Assembly (NCBI GenBank): GCA_028752905.1 | Contig: JAQNBH010000012.1 | Span: 25,987,816 to 26,051,815 of the forward strand | Length of the DNA stretch: 64,000 bases | Reading direction: 5' to 3' | Source of the DNA: Cladorhizidae sp. MBARI D1340-BT2 | Lineage: Eukaryota > Porifera > Demospongiae > Poecilosclerida > Cladorhizidae | Part shown: piece by piece, positions 19,315 to 31,636 of the stretch | How positions within the stretch are numbered: the first letter of the stretch is position 1 | How the letters are laid out: each line of letters opens with the position of its first letter | Made by a program: the position numbers and the translations under genes | Notes under the pieces: generated by a model | Databases searched by the model: none | Told to the model about the DNA's origin: nothing | What the model saw: the letters and a program-made list of their open reading frames with translations, nothing else

Positions 19315-20425
19315 TTGTTGTTGAGTCTGTATAAGATTGAGTTGGGGCTAAGTGGGTGTGGTTGATACTGATGTTGGTTGAGGCATGGGTGTGGTCGATT
19401 CTCATGTAGGTTGCAGCTGGGTATGGAAGTGGGTGTGGTCGATAATGATGTTGGTTGGGGCTGGTGTATGGTCAATATTGCTGTAGGCTGAGGCTGGGTG
19501 TGGTCGATACTGATGTGGTTTGAGGTTAGGATGTGGTCAATGCGGTTTGATGCTCGGGTGTGGTCAATGCGGTTTGAGGTTTGGGTGTGGTCAATGTGGT
19601 TTGAGGTGTGGGTGTGGTCGATACTGATGTGGGTAGAGGATGGGGGTGGTCAATATCGATGTGGTTTTAGGAAGGGGTGTGGTCAACACTGATGTGGTTT
19701 GATGAGTGTGTGTGGCCGCTATTGATGTGGGTTGAGGGTGGGGTGTGGTCAATACCGATGTGGTTTGAGGAAGGAGTGTGGTTGGTACTGATGTGGGTTG
19801 AGGCTGGGGTGTGGTCAATGCAGTTTGAGGCTTGGGTGTGGTCAATGTGGTTTGAGGTCAGGGTGTGGTCGATACTGATGTGGGTTGAAGATGGGGCTTG
19901 GTCAATATCGATGTGGTTTGAGGAAGGGGTGTGGTCAACACTGATGTGGCTTGAGGAAGGGGTGTGGCCGATACTGAGGTGAGTTGGGGTGGGGTGGAGT
20001 TGGGTGTGGGGTGTGGTCAATACCAATGTGGTTTGAGGAAGAAGTGTGGTCGATACTGATGTGGGTTGAGGATGGGGTGTGGTCAATACTGGTGTGGTTT
20101 GATGAAGGGGTGTGGTCAATGTTGATGTGGTTCTGGGAAGGGGTGTGGCCAATACTGATGTGGTTTGAGGCTGTGATGTCGCCAATACCAATGTGGTTGA
20201 GGTTGGGGTGTGGTCAATACTGATGTGGTTTGAGGACGGGGTGTGGTCAACAGTGGTGTGGTTTGAGGACGGGGTGTGGTCATTGCTGATTTGGTTCGAG
20301 AAGTGGGTGTGGTCAATACTGATGTGGTTTGAGGCTGGGGTGTGGCCAATACTAATGTGGTTTGAGGCCGGGGTGTCGTCTATACTGATGTGGTATGTAG
20401 TTTAAGAAGGGGTGTGGTCTATACT
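19315..20425 (-). repeat. 33-bp minisatellite inside the piggyBac coding region
   Basis: Units of about 33 bp, for example TGATGTGGTTTGAGGCTGGG plus GTGTGGCCAATAC, period confirmed near 20310-20375. About 33 units of variable quality. On the minus strand each unit encodes an 11-residue Thr/Pro block such as TTSVLTTPQPQ. The array lies between the piggyBac N-terminal piece (20884-20700) and the catalytic core, where related transposases carry a Thr/Pro-rich linker. The 33-bp period keeps frame, so the repeat may have grown while the gene was still coding. Confidence 0.85.
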
Positions 20426-20530
20426 GCTGTTGACGATAGGGTGTGGTCAATCCTACATCACACCACACCCTAAACCACATCAGTATTGACCACACCCCAG
20501 CCTCATACCACATCAGTATTGACCACGCCA
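20426..20530. repeat. Inverted units at the end of the 33-bp array
   Basis: From about 20458 the repeat unit appears in the opposite orientation: ACCACATCAGTATTGACCAC occurs twice (20476-20495 and 20506-20525 approximately) and is the inverse complement of the array unit. The head-to-head junction lies at about 20445-20465. Confidence 0.8.
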
Positions 20531-20689
20531 CTGGGATTTGGAAGTTTGTGTTGTCGATAGCGATGATGGTAAACGTGGCAGGTAGTAGTAGTGTATGCTG
20601 AGTCTGATGTGGAAGCAACCATGGAGTCTTTTACTGAGATGGGTGGGGTAAAAGCGACATTCAAATGTACTTGGGTAGATGGTTGATGA

Positions 20690-20884
20690 AAGGTGAGGTG
20701 TATAATGCAGCAGGTATCGCAGAAGAATGAGCAGCTTCCTCTTCACATATTGTTTGTTCACTTTACCTTCCTGCAGGCCTTCAAATTCTTCATCACTTTC
20801 ATCAGCAAATGGCTCATCAAAGTCCCCATCTGCATCCAAAGCCTTAAAGACCTCCTCCAAAGAGAAACATTGTCTTTTTTCCAT
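20690..20884 (-). pseudogene. piggyBac transposase N-terminal fragment
   Basis: The minus-strand frame starts MEKRQCFSLEEVFKALDADG and continues DFDEPFADESDEEFEGLQ, an acidic N-terminal head typical of PGBD-like transposases. After about 65 codons it runs into sequence without similarity and then into the inverted repeat units. The matching catalytic core begins about 1.5 kb downstream at 19200. Confidence 0.65.
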
Positions 20885-20889
20885 TAGTA

Positions 20890-22300
20890 TTTAATAATGT
20901 AAGTGCTATGTATTAAAGGCACTATCATGAACTTCAGTCAGTATCTTGGTATGACGCCAAGAAGGTGATGGTATCTCGTCTTCCCTTGGCCAGACCAGTG
21001 TTGACTCTGAAGCTCTGCTTGCTAATTTGGGTGATTTTTTTTTCTGTGTCACAAAGGACTGTTTTTTTTCCTTCCAAACATCACACCATGGTAGAATTCA
21101 CCCAGTAGTATCCTTGTGTTTTACTTCAATCTGTATGTTGTTTGTTGCAATTATTGGTTTCTGCATGGTATTTTCTTTCTCTGTTATCATTGTGATGGTC
21201 ATGTATTGTTCTGTCATATATTATGTATTCACACTTCTGGAATGCTATAATTCAGATCAAATATCAAATTGTGGTACACTGTAGACGTAAAGTATTATGT
21301 TTTCATTATTATAAAGACACATTCATTCCTGTGATATATAGGGCGCTTCGTTTTAGAGTCCCTTGAACCTTATTTCTACATTGTTGCCTACAGTATTTGA
21401 ATCTTCACAGTATATCATGTATTTTTGTAGCCTATATAATTATAATGATTAAAATACCTGTATGATAAATTATACATGAAGGTGCGTAGCTTATTATTTT
21501 ACACACATCAAAACAAGAATTACCAAGTTCAAATAAGATTCGTCTCAATGTGGTTTTGTAGTAGTATGTTTTTATGGCATGTGGGATGGTTGCTAGGGAG
21601 TTTTACGAAGTATTGCTGAGATAGCAAGGCATATCTTCACATAGGGTATGTTTATGAAAACAATCACCAGTGAAAGGGTTAAGGCAGACGAAACCAACTC
21701 ATGAGTCACTTTGAAATAATAATAACCATTATCCTCTTAATACCATAGCTTACAATTTTATTATATATGACCATTTTCATCCAAATATACCGTGTTTACT
21801 AACCCTTAGGGGAAAAAATCCCCAACCTAGTGAACTATTTACCACCTATGTTTGAGATTTTATTCGGCAGTTCACTACACACATTCTTGGGAAATCACTC
21901 CTGAAGTGATAGCATTGTTGTTGGGATGTAGGTACACCATTTTCCTTGGTATTTTGCACTCACATTTCTCCACTGTGACTTGACTTTTACCTGTCCTCCA
22001 TTCTTCTGCACTTATATACCTGTTTGTGAAGTGAAATCTTCTGCGAATTCAAAGCTCTTAGAAAAGTGTGTCTAACAAAAAAGGCAGGAGTGAATGTGGC
22101 TTTACCACTTGTAATACAAGGCCTGGTGCATGTAAAGGATAGAATGCTGTCCTTCCTCCTCCATAACTGTCTCTCACCTCTGCTCCTCATCTGTGCTCAC
22201 CCTGTCCAACCTCACCTGGTGTCACTGCCAGCTCTCTCCCATTATATTCACCTCCCAGATACGAATAGTATCCTAGAAGATGTCCCAACCAAGACCATAC
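20890..22300. other. No recognised gene; possible piggyBac terminus at 21671-21682
   Basis: Frames here have no domain I recognise. At 21671-21682 TGAAAGGG is followed by TTAA; on the minus strand this reads TTAA then CCCTTTCACTGG, the form of a piggyBac end with its TTAA target. The opposite end was not found, so this is only a candidate for the 5' end of the piggyBac element above. Confidence 0.35.
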
Positions 22301-22309
22301 TTAAGTTAC

Positions 22310-22880
22310 TGCTACAGATCCTTCAGTGCTGCCTGGTCAGAGGTGAAAATCACACTTGCCAAATCAACAGTGATCTCCACAACTGTAGGTGAAAACTCTG
22401 ACTTGGGACATCTGTTCCAGATGAGGCTGTTGAATGACTCGTTCTGGTTAGCTTCAAGAACGTGTTGCACCATCAAAGCATCCGAGAAGAGCTTCAGGAG
22501 TACTTCCTTGACATGTATGGTAGGCTTGTATGAGGGCAGTCTCACACTTGGCCTGGATGCACTAGAATTTGCTCCAGGACATCTCTCCAATATGGCACAA
22601 GTAGTGTTGAGGATTGCTATCAGTGGAGATGGAGTGAAAGGAAGTTGCCATCACTGCATCCTTCATCCCCACAGCATCACCCATAGCCTCTGGGATTGTT
22701 AACATGCATGAAGAAACCTGAAGGCTGATTAGCTAGCATCGAATATTGAGCGAGTAGGTTAAGTCTTTGGTTGAAGCGCTTGTTGTATGGTCGACTTTTC
22801 CTCTTAGGACACTGAAGAAAACCACTAAGGTCATCAGTGCACACTGCACAGGATACAATAACAGCTTCTAGGCATTTGAT
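22310..22880 (-). pseudogene. Mutator-like transposase relic
   Basis: On the minus strand the order is KFGHNIKCLEAVIVSCAVCT, then YNKRFNQRLNLLAQ, then a shifted frame with MKDAVMATSFHSISTDSNPQ HYLCHIGEMSW, then PTIHVKEVLLKLFSDALM and NQNESFNSLIWNRCPKSEF and SDQAAL. The ISTDxxPxHxxCPxGExSWCK and NANESFNSLIWxRCPK blocks are signatures of Mutator-like transposases of invertebrates. Frameshifts near 22680 and 22600 break it. I identify the family from the conserved blocks only. Confidence 0.65.
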
Positions 22881-22889
22881 ATTATGGCC

Positions 22890-24266
22890 AAACTTTTTTG
22901 TCTGCCCTTCCTTCTCAGGATAACCTCTTGACTTACTATAATTATTGCTCTGTTGACTATCGAGGTGGACCAAATCATTGTACATTAACAAAATTCCGTG
23001 TGGAAACAGACCATTGCAGATTTGGACACTGTGGCATGTGGCTTTTCTACCACATACTAAATAAAAGTGTAATGTTAGAAGACACCATACACCCCAACCC
23101 ACCCACCCCACCCCCTCCGGAAAATTTTCTTCTGTATACATCCCTGCACACACACACACACAACACTCAATTACATGAGAATGGTGCTTAGAGCAAGGTG
23201 ATATCCACGCCATGCTGTACATATTTGTTGACTTCTTCCCTCTCTCACAGACACACATGCGCCTGAAGCAAGTCAAGATCAAGAACTGATCAAGATACAA
23301 GTGATGACAGCCTGAACAGTGAAAGAGGAGGTCTCGTTGAAGAAAAATTAAACTGCAATGTTTACACGAGGCTAACTTTTTAGTCGCCTTTGTAAAAAAT
23401 TTAGTTTTGATCACAAACTCATTTTGGAGCTCTTTCTTGGCTCTTCAAAATGAGTTATGAAAATGTCTTTATTGGTGAGTCAAAGGCCAGAGGTTGCCGA
23501 CACATCTGGCTCTCTATCCTGACCCCTCCCTCATGTACACCATCAACTGTGAGATAACGATAATCAACAGATGCAAACCTAGACATCTCACAAAATAATT
23601 AATTTTATCAAAATGTGTTATTTTGTATCCGCACATGCCCAGTAGAATGCTGAATTGTAATATAAGAGTACAAGAGAACCATACTTCCAGTTTAATGAGA
23701 AAGCAAGAAAAATGAGAAGTGGTTGATGATTGTAACTGTCATTATTAACAGGATGTTTTTGGAAGCCCTTCTTTGCATAAAAGCTGCATAGGCACTTATG
23801 CTTTCCTGGAATCATTCATAGTGCCTATGCTCTATTATTAGTTTGTGATATAATATTGATTACCAATATGTAAATAAAGTGCTCCCATCATCTGTTTTCA
23901 TGCTTCCTGAATGCGATGGTATTTCATGGCAAATGTCACCATAGAAACATGTGGTACTCCAGCACACTTGTGATTATCATTAACTTTATTTCTATAACAC
24001 TGATAAACTGTGTGTTCAAGAATCTAGAACTTGAGTTACATAATATACATATGTATATTTATATATATATATTATTATGTCCACAATATTGGTCAATCTA
24101 AAATCTGACTAGTCTGACCACTAGCTATGGCACTGATTATATTTTGATGAGTGAACATATATTATAATTTTGTGTCAGTATATAACTACTACACATTTGT
24201 GGAGGTAATCAAGGCAATTCTTTCGGGGAAATTTCAGTTATGTACACAGGAATGAGTATTTCTCTA
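22890..24266. other. No recognised gene; short microsatellites
   Basis: A CA run at 23145-23165, a C-rich run at 23095-23120 and a TA run near 24050-24075 are the only structures. The long minus-strand frame 23414-22677 is coding-like only in its 3' part, which belongs to the Mutator-like relic. Confidence 0.4.
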
Positions 24267-25135
24267 GAATAGAAAAATTACGGCCTCAAACTACACTTGG
24301 TCTCCCTTCTGGTGTCACAGAGTGTACTTTCCGTGCCTCTGCATTTGTATCTGGCAAATGTGTGTTTCCTGACAACCATGAGCATGTGAGTGGAATATAC
24401 CAGATGGACTCTTCCGAAGAACTTAACACACCAGTCACCATCATGATCCAGCATTGTGTGGCCAAAGATGACATACACTGCCTGTCCTTCGCCTGCTGCT
24501 CAGATACCAAACCTCCATTCCAGTACCACATCATTGAAGGCGGTCACTTCACTTCCACTTGGGGAGAACTTCGTATAAAGAAGTTTTCATTCTATACACT
24601 CATGTGGGAACTTTACGAATATGGTGTAAGTTTTTTCCCTTCTCACCCTGAGAAGTCATACTTGGTTTCCATGTATAGTAGGAGTCTGTTCAGCAGTCCC
24701 TCTTGCAGTTCTGCCAGTTGGAATCTTTACTTTTCTGTTGTAGAAAACTGTATCATCTTTCAAACCAGTGTAAAAAGCTTTCTTGAAGAGAACATGAAGC
24801 ATGGTGAAGAAGTTCAATTCATTGTAGATGATGTTGTTCGATTCCAGGAAAATAAGGAGAGTTCGTTAGATATTCCAGAGGATGAAGCTGATCAACACAT
24901 TGGGTGGTATTTAAAAGCTCTGGTACATCCTTCCATTAGCAAATATGATATTGATCATTATAAATGTAAAGGTAATCCTCTTCTCTGCCACCTATATCTG
25001 ACCTCAAGCAATCGTCCATCTGACTTGAATTTTAAATTCCATCTTAAGGTTGTGGAAGGTCCAAAGAACTTCATGATAGCACAGCAGCTAGAAACCATTA
25101 TTTTTTTAACTGGTGTAAAATTGAAAAGCAAATGA
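24267..25135 (+). CDS. ZU5-domain protein, C-terminal exon (partial gene)
   Basis: The exon appears to start after an acceptor (TATTTCTCTAG ending at 24266) and stays open to TGA at 25133-25135, about 289 codons. The first 130 residues read as a ZU5 domain: TECTFRASAFVSGKCVFPDN, HVSGIYQMDSSEELNTPVTI, MIQHCVAKDDIHCLSFACCS, and FQYHIIEGGHFTSTWGELRI. A second conserved half follows (SASWNLYFSVVENC, HIGWYLKALVHPSISKYDID). This two-part layout is common in sponge and other invertebrate ZU5 proteins, which often add a death domain for apoptotic or immune signalling; none is visible here. Upstream exons were not found. Alternatively it is a recently dead paralogue, but the frame is intact. Confidence 0.6.
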
Positions 25136-25984
25136 AGCTCAAAATAACTAACTTTGGAGTTTCCTAACTTGCACATGCATCATAGTTAATGATTTATAAA
25201 ATGTTTTTATCTAATATATGTGATGTAATATCCAAAGTCAGGCCCCTCAACCGCCCAAAACCACGGAGCATACATTACCATAAACAACTGATACATGTTG
25301 TGTATAGTTGTTGCTTGGTTTAGTGTTGCTACGAGCTCCATAATGACCTTCGATTATGTTGAGTGTGTTTAGCCATGCATGCTTTTAGTATCAATAATTT
25401 TAGACCCCATCGGAATTGTATTATGATGTCAAGAGTCGATGAGCACAGCTAGGTTGTTTGTATGGTGAACTTACTGCTGGAAACTTGTTCTGGGCCATGG
25501 AATCTACATTTACAACAGCCTCAAAACTATAGCTTCACATTCTCCATTCTCTCCTCATTAATTTTCCACTTGCCACCCGCCATCATTGTCTTACTTTCTC
25601 TATGAAACTATTTCATTGCACACTTTCCCACTACATCCAACATCACTTGTTTCTGCCCATGATCTCTAGATAATAGCAATCAAAATATAGCAATCAACAA
25701 CAACGTGTTTCTTGCACTTAAGCCCCTTCCAAATCCCAACACATACTCACTATAGATGAGAACTGGTGGCAAAGTACTATTCTGTTTCAGCCCTGCCTCC
25801 ACCTAAAACCACCTAAAATCCAAAACACTCGGTCAACTTGGTCGAATAAGTCTTTGCACACATCGACAATTTCTTGAACACCATACCTTTTTCATCTTCA
25901 TCGAAAATCCTTCTCTCCACAGTATAGCATATCCTTGCTCGCATCTAGACCTGCAAGTAATAACTGCCGTCCCTGTGATGTCAT
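25136..25984. other. No recognised gene
   Basis: No domain in any frame and no tandem repeat. Probably downstream flank of the ZU5 gene. Confidence 0.4.
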
Positions 25985-26200
25985 AATGTCACACACACTC
26001 CCCTCAACACTATGAACTGGTCAGCACATCTTCTCTCTGGCCTGAATCCACCGTGACCTTCTATTAATATATGATTCTCTGTACCCTTACTAAGCCTACC
26101 TGGCAGCCCCCTTGTAATCACTTTTCGATGCCACTCTCCATCATGAACAGGATCCTTCTCCCTTTTCAACTCTTTCTTAATAATGTACATCTCCTGGAAC
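25985..26200 (-). pseudogene. LINE reverse transcriptase scrap
   Basis: The minus-strand frame 26190-25981 ends with the block GHGGFRPERRCADQFIVLRG, which matches the RT motif around QxGFRPGRxCxDQ-FxLR of non-LTR retrotransposons. Upstream residues (ITRGLPGRLSKGTENHILIE) fit the preceding helix region. No other part of the element is readable. Confidence 0.5.
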
Positions 26201-27779
26201 CCAACCCACTCATCTTCCAGTTCACTTCTTTAGCATTTGATTCTAGGTTTTCAATTGGAACATCCTCCACTAACCTGGACACTCCAACTAATCCTTCTCA
26301 AATGCTTAGCTAAAACTTTATTATTTCATTCGGCTTCTGTACTTCAACCACATCTTCCTCTCATACTTCATGATTTCTTCTTCCATTCAATTCTGCCCAG
26401 CTATTCCTCCGCTAATCTTTATTATTTTACATTGTAGCTTTCAGTACCAGCTCTTCACATTTCTTACATTCCTCCATTGTCATAATACTGTGTGTTTGTT
26501 GTTTTTGTTATTCTTGCAGTCTCCTATATAGTATGGAGTCTAATGGTGACTTAAGCTTAAGCAAAATAATAATAATTTAACTTTATGTGCATCCTATCAC
26601 TCAAATTATCTCGGAAGCCACAATTGCTTACACGCACCACCTCGGTAAATTTAGAGCACTGTCATCATTAGTCCTGTTTAAACTTCATATGAACAATGAA
26701 CCTATTTTTCATTTATCTTGCAATTATTATAGCTTAGAGCTACCGGTATTCAGTTCTGTAGATTCCACTCTATTTCAAAATGCTATCATTTACTGTAGCT
26801 CCTGGTCGGCTGGTTTGGTGATGAATTTGGTGGTAAGTCTGAAAAACAATAAATGGACAAATTAATTAGCTACATCTGTTTGTTCTTGTGCATGAACCTG
26901 TTTCACTCTAAGTGCATGACTCATTGTCATAACCAATATTTTAAGTGTTTACCAACATTTTTTGGTCCTGTTCACAGACTCATAATTTACCCCTTAACTC
27001 TTCTCCAGCCATCAATTACGCCATATGGCACATTTGGTTTTGTTGATCGAAAAACAACATGCAAATATTTATGTGCCATAAAATGACTTTTTTCAGCTCT
27101 ATTTATTCACCTCATTTTAAGTAAGTCATTATACAATATCTCAGGGGAAATATCTTGAAAGTCAAGACTGTTTGCGGTTTTTGATGACCCAAAAATGACC
27201 AGGCAATTAAGTCTGGCAGAAGTCATTTTTCAAGTGATTAATCTGAGGATGAGATCTAGTAAGAAGAGTGTGCAATCTATGCTTCCCTGGGTGAGCCTTC
27301 TCGCAAATGTGGTGTCTTGTATATGGTGGCCACAACAGTCAAAATTGTTGAAACGTGGGTGGATAAGCCTAAAACTAATCAGAAAGTGGTGACTTGGTCT
27401 CTGACAAGGAAGCTATTGATGATGAGGCTTCTCAAATTTGTGAAGCCTGTTAGTTGTCCTAAGGGTAATAGTTCCACCCCCATCCCTCACCCACCCCCCA
27501 CCCCATATCCTAAGGATTTTTTTTTAGTTGAAATTGTACACTGAGTAAATTTTATGTCTAGAGACTTCATCTTTTTCCTCCTCGCTCTCTATCTCCTCTT
27601 ACAACTTGGCTATAACAAATAGTTCAGCATTACAAATGATGTCATATGTTGATCATGTTCATATTGTGTGGTAATGGTGGCAAAGAGTAAAGTTAGGTGT
27701 GTGTATTGTAGAAAAACTAAGAATCCATAAATAAATGATGATACAAAAATTGAAAGTGATAGAACATAGCCAATCAATT
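26201..27779. other. No recognised gene
   Basis: Small frames at 26587-26865 and 27195-27544 show no known domain. A few C-rich and T-rich runs (27480-27530) occur. Function unknown. Confidence 0.35.
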
Positions 27780-28100
27780 GTTATGTTGGTATATAGGTTA
27801 TTATTAATAGCTACAAATATTATTACACAAACAACTGTTACACAAGCATGTGGCAGCTACAATATTTATAACAGAACAACTAACAAAACAAAGCAAGCAT
27901 GAGTATAGGAACTCAGCTACACAAGAACAACTTAATTCACACACATCACTAAGACAAGTTCTCCCAGTTGACGTGCACACAATACTCCAGACCACATAAA
28001 AGACGTGCAAAAACTGATAACTAATAAGTTACTGCAATACAAGTTATTGCATTCCACACACATAGACGCAACCTGTCACTCTCTATGTATGATCCATTAC
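27780..28100 (-). repeat. Candidate LTR on the minus strand
   Basis: The block begins TGTTATGTTGG and ends CATTACA and is followed by CTTCCCCCTTGC; on the minus strand this is GCAAGGGGGAAG directly before TGTAATGG, the form of a polypurine tract and LTR start. The 300 bases at higher coordinates contain no recognisable gene and no second LTR was found. Confidence 0.3.
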
Positions 28101-28540
28101 ACTTCCCCCTTGCAGAACTTTTCACTGTCTCTTCCACTAGGTCTTTGGTCTGGTTTGTTTGCTCTAGCTCTCTAGATGATTAATCTGTCACATTTTCCTC
28201 CCTCTTTTATGTGTGCAACACTCATCTGGTTCAATCTCGTGTTGAAGCTGGTCCATGACAGTTTCGTTTTCCCTCATGAGCTGGTGATATTTGGCTATCA
28301 GCATTGCTAAATGCGCCAAGAGCCTCTTTGTACTCCTATAGTCTACTGTTTCTTCTTCAGTGACTTTTGTAACTTCATCTTGGACTCATTGAGGTCTGAC
28401 TGAAGTTGGTAAAAAAAATGATACAAAAATTGAATAATATTGTGGTCTTTTCAATCTTGCCATTTGCAGAAGTTGTATGGGTGTGCCATCTATCTGTAAC
28501 CTTTTTGATGATGTTCAAAAGTTGACATGGTTTTTATCTG
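28101..28540. other. No recognised gene; possible internal sequence of the LTR element on its left
   Basis: Minus-strand reading gives short basic/acidic pieces (SDLNESKMKLQKSLKKKQ), possibly coiled coil, without a known domain. Confidence 0.25.
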
Positions 28541-29590
28541 GTAGTGCCAAGCATAAAGAATTTTTGGGGGGAAGTTGCATCTACTGACCAAGAAAAAGAG
28601 CTTCTTGACTTCTTCATGATTGAAGATGATGATGAGCTTAGTGAGTCTTTGACTGAAATAGAAGCAGGTTCAAGGAGGTATCATGTGCCTAAATTTTGTG
28701 CCACCCATTGGAGTGCAAGGGTGAGGACTCTTTCAGCTCTTATAGCCCAATATGTCACAGTCTTAGAGACCATGGGCAGAATAAAAGATAGTAGCAGGGG
28801 AGAAGCTAAAAGTGATGCTTGTTTATATATGCGGCTTCTAGAAGATGGCCAATTTGTTGTCACACTGGTTGTTACACAGGCAGTTCTTTGTTTCCTTCAG
28901 TGACACTAGCTTTACAAGATAAACAGTGTGATCTTGCAAATGCCTATATACAGGGATGTAAACACTGCAAAGAAATGCATTCAGGATGCCAGAAAAGATC
29001 ATTGATGGGAGAAAGTTTGGAGCAGAATTGAAATGTAGCCTTGTCTATTAATTTAACAATTGTGAAACTATGAACTGCTACTGTTCAGTGCCATCAAGCC
29101 AATGCAGGACAAGTTACCCAGACTCCTTCTGATTACTACAGAATCAATGTATATTACTCATTTATTGACCATGTGGTTGAGCAGTTAGAAACACGATTTT
29201 CAATGAGCATAAGGAAATTATTGCAGCTGAATCTATGATACCACTATATTTATCCAAACTGAGTAGCAATAAAATTGATAGTTTCACTTCTTATTATGGG
29301 AAATTTATGTCCTTGGAAGAGAAGACCGACTTCCCTGTTGAAATAAAAAGTTTTATGGATCTGTTTCACCTAAAAGAAGGCCAGGTACAGCTAGCCGTGC
29401 TCTCTATGAGTGTAATCCTCAGTCATTCCCCGCAATTAATAAAATGTAACAGTCTTTTTAACTATACCTGTGGGAAGTAATCTTGTAGAGATCTTTTTCT
29501 GCTCTAAAGCTTTGGACACGTTCTTCAATGAAAGAAGAGAGGTTGAGGATTAGCAATGCTCTTGATCATCATGACACTGAATTTATTCCA
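28540..29590 (+). pseudogene. hAT-type transposase relic (ZMYM1 / P52-repressor-like)
   Basis: The frame 28544-28903 reads HVPKFCATHWSARVRTLSAL, YVTVLETMGRIKDSSRGEAK and LYMRLLEDGQFVVTLVVTQA, then after a shift LALQDKQCDLANAYIQ. Further pieces follow: YYSFIDHVVEQLETRFS near 29155, then 29235-29400 and the dimerisation-type end (NPQSFPAINK, then RSFSALK near 29490 and TRSSMKEERL). These are ordered blocks of the hAT transposases related to ZMYM1-like proteins. At least five frameshifts break it. The N-terminal zinc finger is not found. Confidence 0.7.
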
Positions 29591-29975
29591 TCAAGCTATA
29601 ATTGATAGATTGATAGAGCAATACAAACACTAAGATTGATGGAAGTGATTTTTTAATGCATAATAAGTGGACTTATGTTTATGTAAAGGGAGGGCCTCAA
29701 TTAGACACTATCAAAACCTTGCAAAGGATATTTATGAAAGAAAGGCTAACTGGAGACAAGTCAGTGAAATAAAAATCAGATAACTCATGTCACATTCTGC
29801 AACTTTTAATCAGAACCGTGAACATTAAATTTTGTTGTTGCATTTCTGTATGTTTTTGTTGAGCAGTTCTAATGCTGTAATGCCTTTTTAGCCTCATATA
29901 TATGCACTTCACAAAATAGAAGTATAGTTTTAGTTTCTGCATACTTCACGCCTATGGCCAATGGTACGCAACAGC

Positions 29976-30008
29976 CTCCCCAGTCAAATTTTCCTAGATA
30001 CGGCCCTG
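29976..30008 (+). repeat. Candidate 3' terminus of the hAT relic
   Basis: CAAATTTTCCTAGATACGGC ends in CCTG at 30008; its complement starts CAGGGCCGTATCTAGG, a usual hAT end sequence. No matching left end was found upstream of 28540. Confidence 0.4.
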
Positions 30009-31250
30009 TGATGAGTACATGTTATCATAATAATACTAGATCTTTGTGCTCTCTGTACTCTCTATAACTGCACCGTACTATCTTTCTGGAGTTACCGTTA
30101 TCCTTTCTATAAATTATGAACTATTTTAACTCAGTATATTGACTGTGTGAGATACGGAATGACCTCCATAAGATACACAGATGTTATTCAAGTTATAAAT
30201 GCATAATATGTGTTATAATTCATAATAAAAAATTTACATTCATTTTGATGAAGGAAGTGAGCAAAATGGAAAAAAATTCTAATATTACAACTGCTACCAT
30301 TGATGGCCCCTTCCAGGCCTTGACTGTTGTTTTTAATCCCTTCTTCAGAGAACAGCTACACAGGCATCTACACTTGCTTACCTGGAGCCAATCTTAATGC
30401 CTAGAGAAAGGAATGCTATCCTCCTGGATGGATTTGTTTACTATAAGCGCAGGGTGTAGCTTTTGTTCGCTTATCTCAATGGAGCTGATTTCTATATCAA
30501 AGCTGCAGCTTATTGTACAAGCATTCTTGAACAGTTTGAAAAGTTTATTCTTGGGGAAAAAGTTATAAGCTTTTGTTATGCTTATAAAAAGAAGAACACA
30601 AATTAAGTTGATGGTCAATCGGTTTGATGTATAGGAAATTATGGAAAAGCTTCTGCTGTAGCTTCTGGATGAGGTTATAAATGGTTTAAAATTATATATT
30701 GCAGTGTGGGAGGGAAAGTAAAACTGCTGTTTTTCTCAGCTTTTGACTTATATATTCTGTTTGCTGCATTCCCCAACACCTTAATCATAACACCACTATT
30801 CTCTAGTTAGTGCAAATGTGATTCTTTGCTGTCCCTGATTTACATCATGATAAAATGGTCAGTAGGTCAGACTTATTCAAATTGCTCCAGCTATTGCCCA
30901 CTTCTACCACTAAATCCAACCTCTACGCTTGCCCATACAACTGTTGAACTAGCATAAACTAGCCATTGCCCTGGCCTTAACCCTAGTTGACTATAGTATT
31001 CGTGTTATTATGATATAATTATAATGTTATTAATAGCAGCTTTTAACTGCACTATTGCCAAATGTACAAGACAATTCTGACTAGTAAATTTAAAATAAAA
31101 TAAAATAAATTGAAAGGACTATATACTGTTTGATAAACCTTCACCAGTTATTTATTATTATATTAATTTGTACACCAATCATTACACAGATTTTTAAAAA
31201 CTGCATGATAATTAGAATCTTAGAATCTGTGTAATAAATAGTGAACATTA
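30009..31250. other. No recognised gene
   Basis: AT-rich DNA with short unremarkable frames; a poly-AAAATA run near 31090-31110. Confidence 0.4.
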
Positions 31251-31522
31251 TTGTCATGGATCCGCCAACCGAAGGAACCCCCCAATATCAAACAAAGACC
31301 AAACCCACAAGACCATATAAGTTCATAACTGAGAACTGGCATAGAGACCAATAATATGTCATTAGGTTAACCATAGAATAGACTGGCCTGGGTTTAGCTG
31401 GAAGGAGTCAACTTGTGGACAAGGCCAGAATGCCTCTTGTAAGTTAAGCACTGGAGACACATCAATTCCTAATATCATCTGTAACTGAGTTGGCCATCTC
31501 AACGAGCTAGGTATCCGTAACA
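31251..31522 (+). repeat. Element C 5' LTR (with internal deletion)
   Basis: It ends ATCCGTAACA at 31522. Compared with the 3' copy it lacks about 60 bases after GAATAGA, which in the 3' copy include TTATATATATAG, the likely TATA box. The left boundary (TGTCATGG near 31254) is a guess. Confidence 0.55.
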
Positions 31523-31636
31523 TTTGGTGGCAGCAGCTTGAAACAGATCCACTCCAACTACCAGGCTATCCTTCACTGTCTAATTCCCTCAGGTTATCAT
31601 ATCTCTCTCCCTATGCAGATCCACTAGAAGCAGGAT

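Noticed and set aside
19498..20405. Plus-strand Trp/Val-rich frames (WSILMWFE repeats)
   Set aside because: They are the antisense of the 33-bp piggyBac linker repeat and are open only because the period is a multiple of three.
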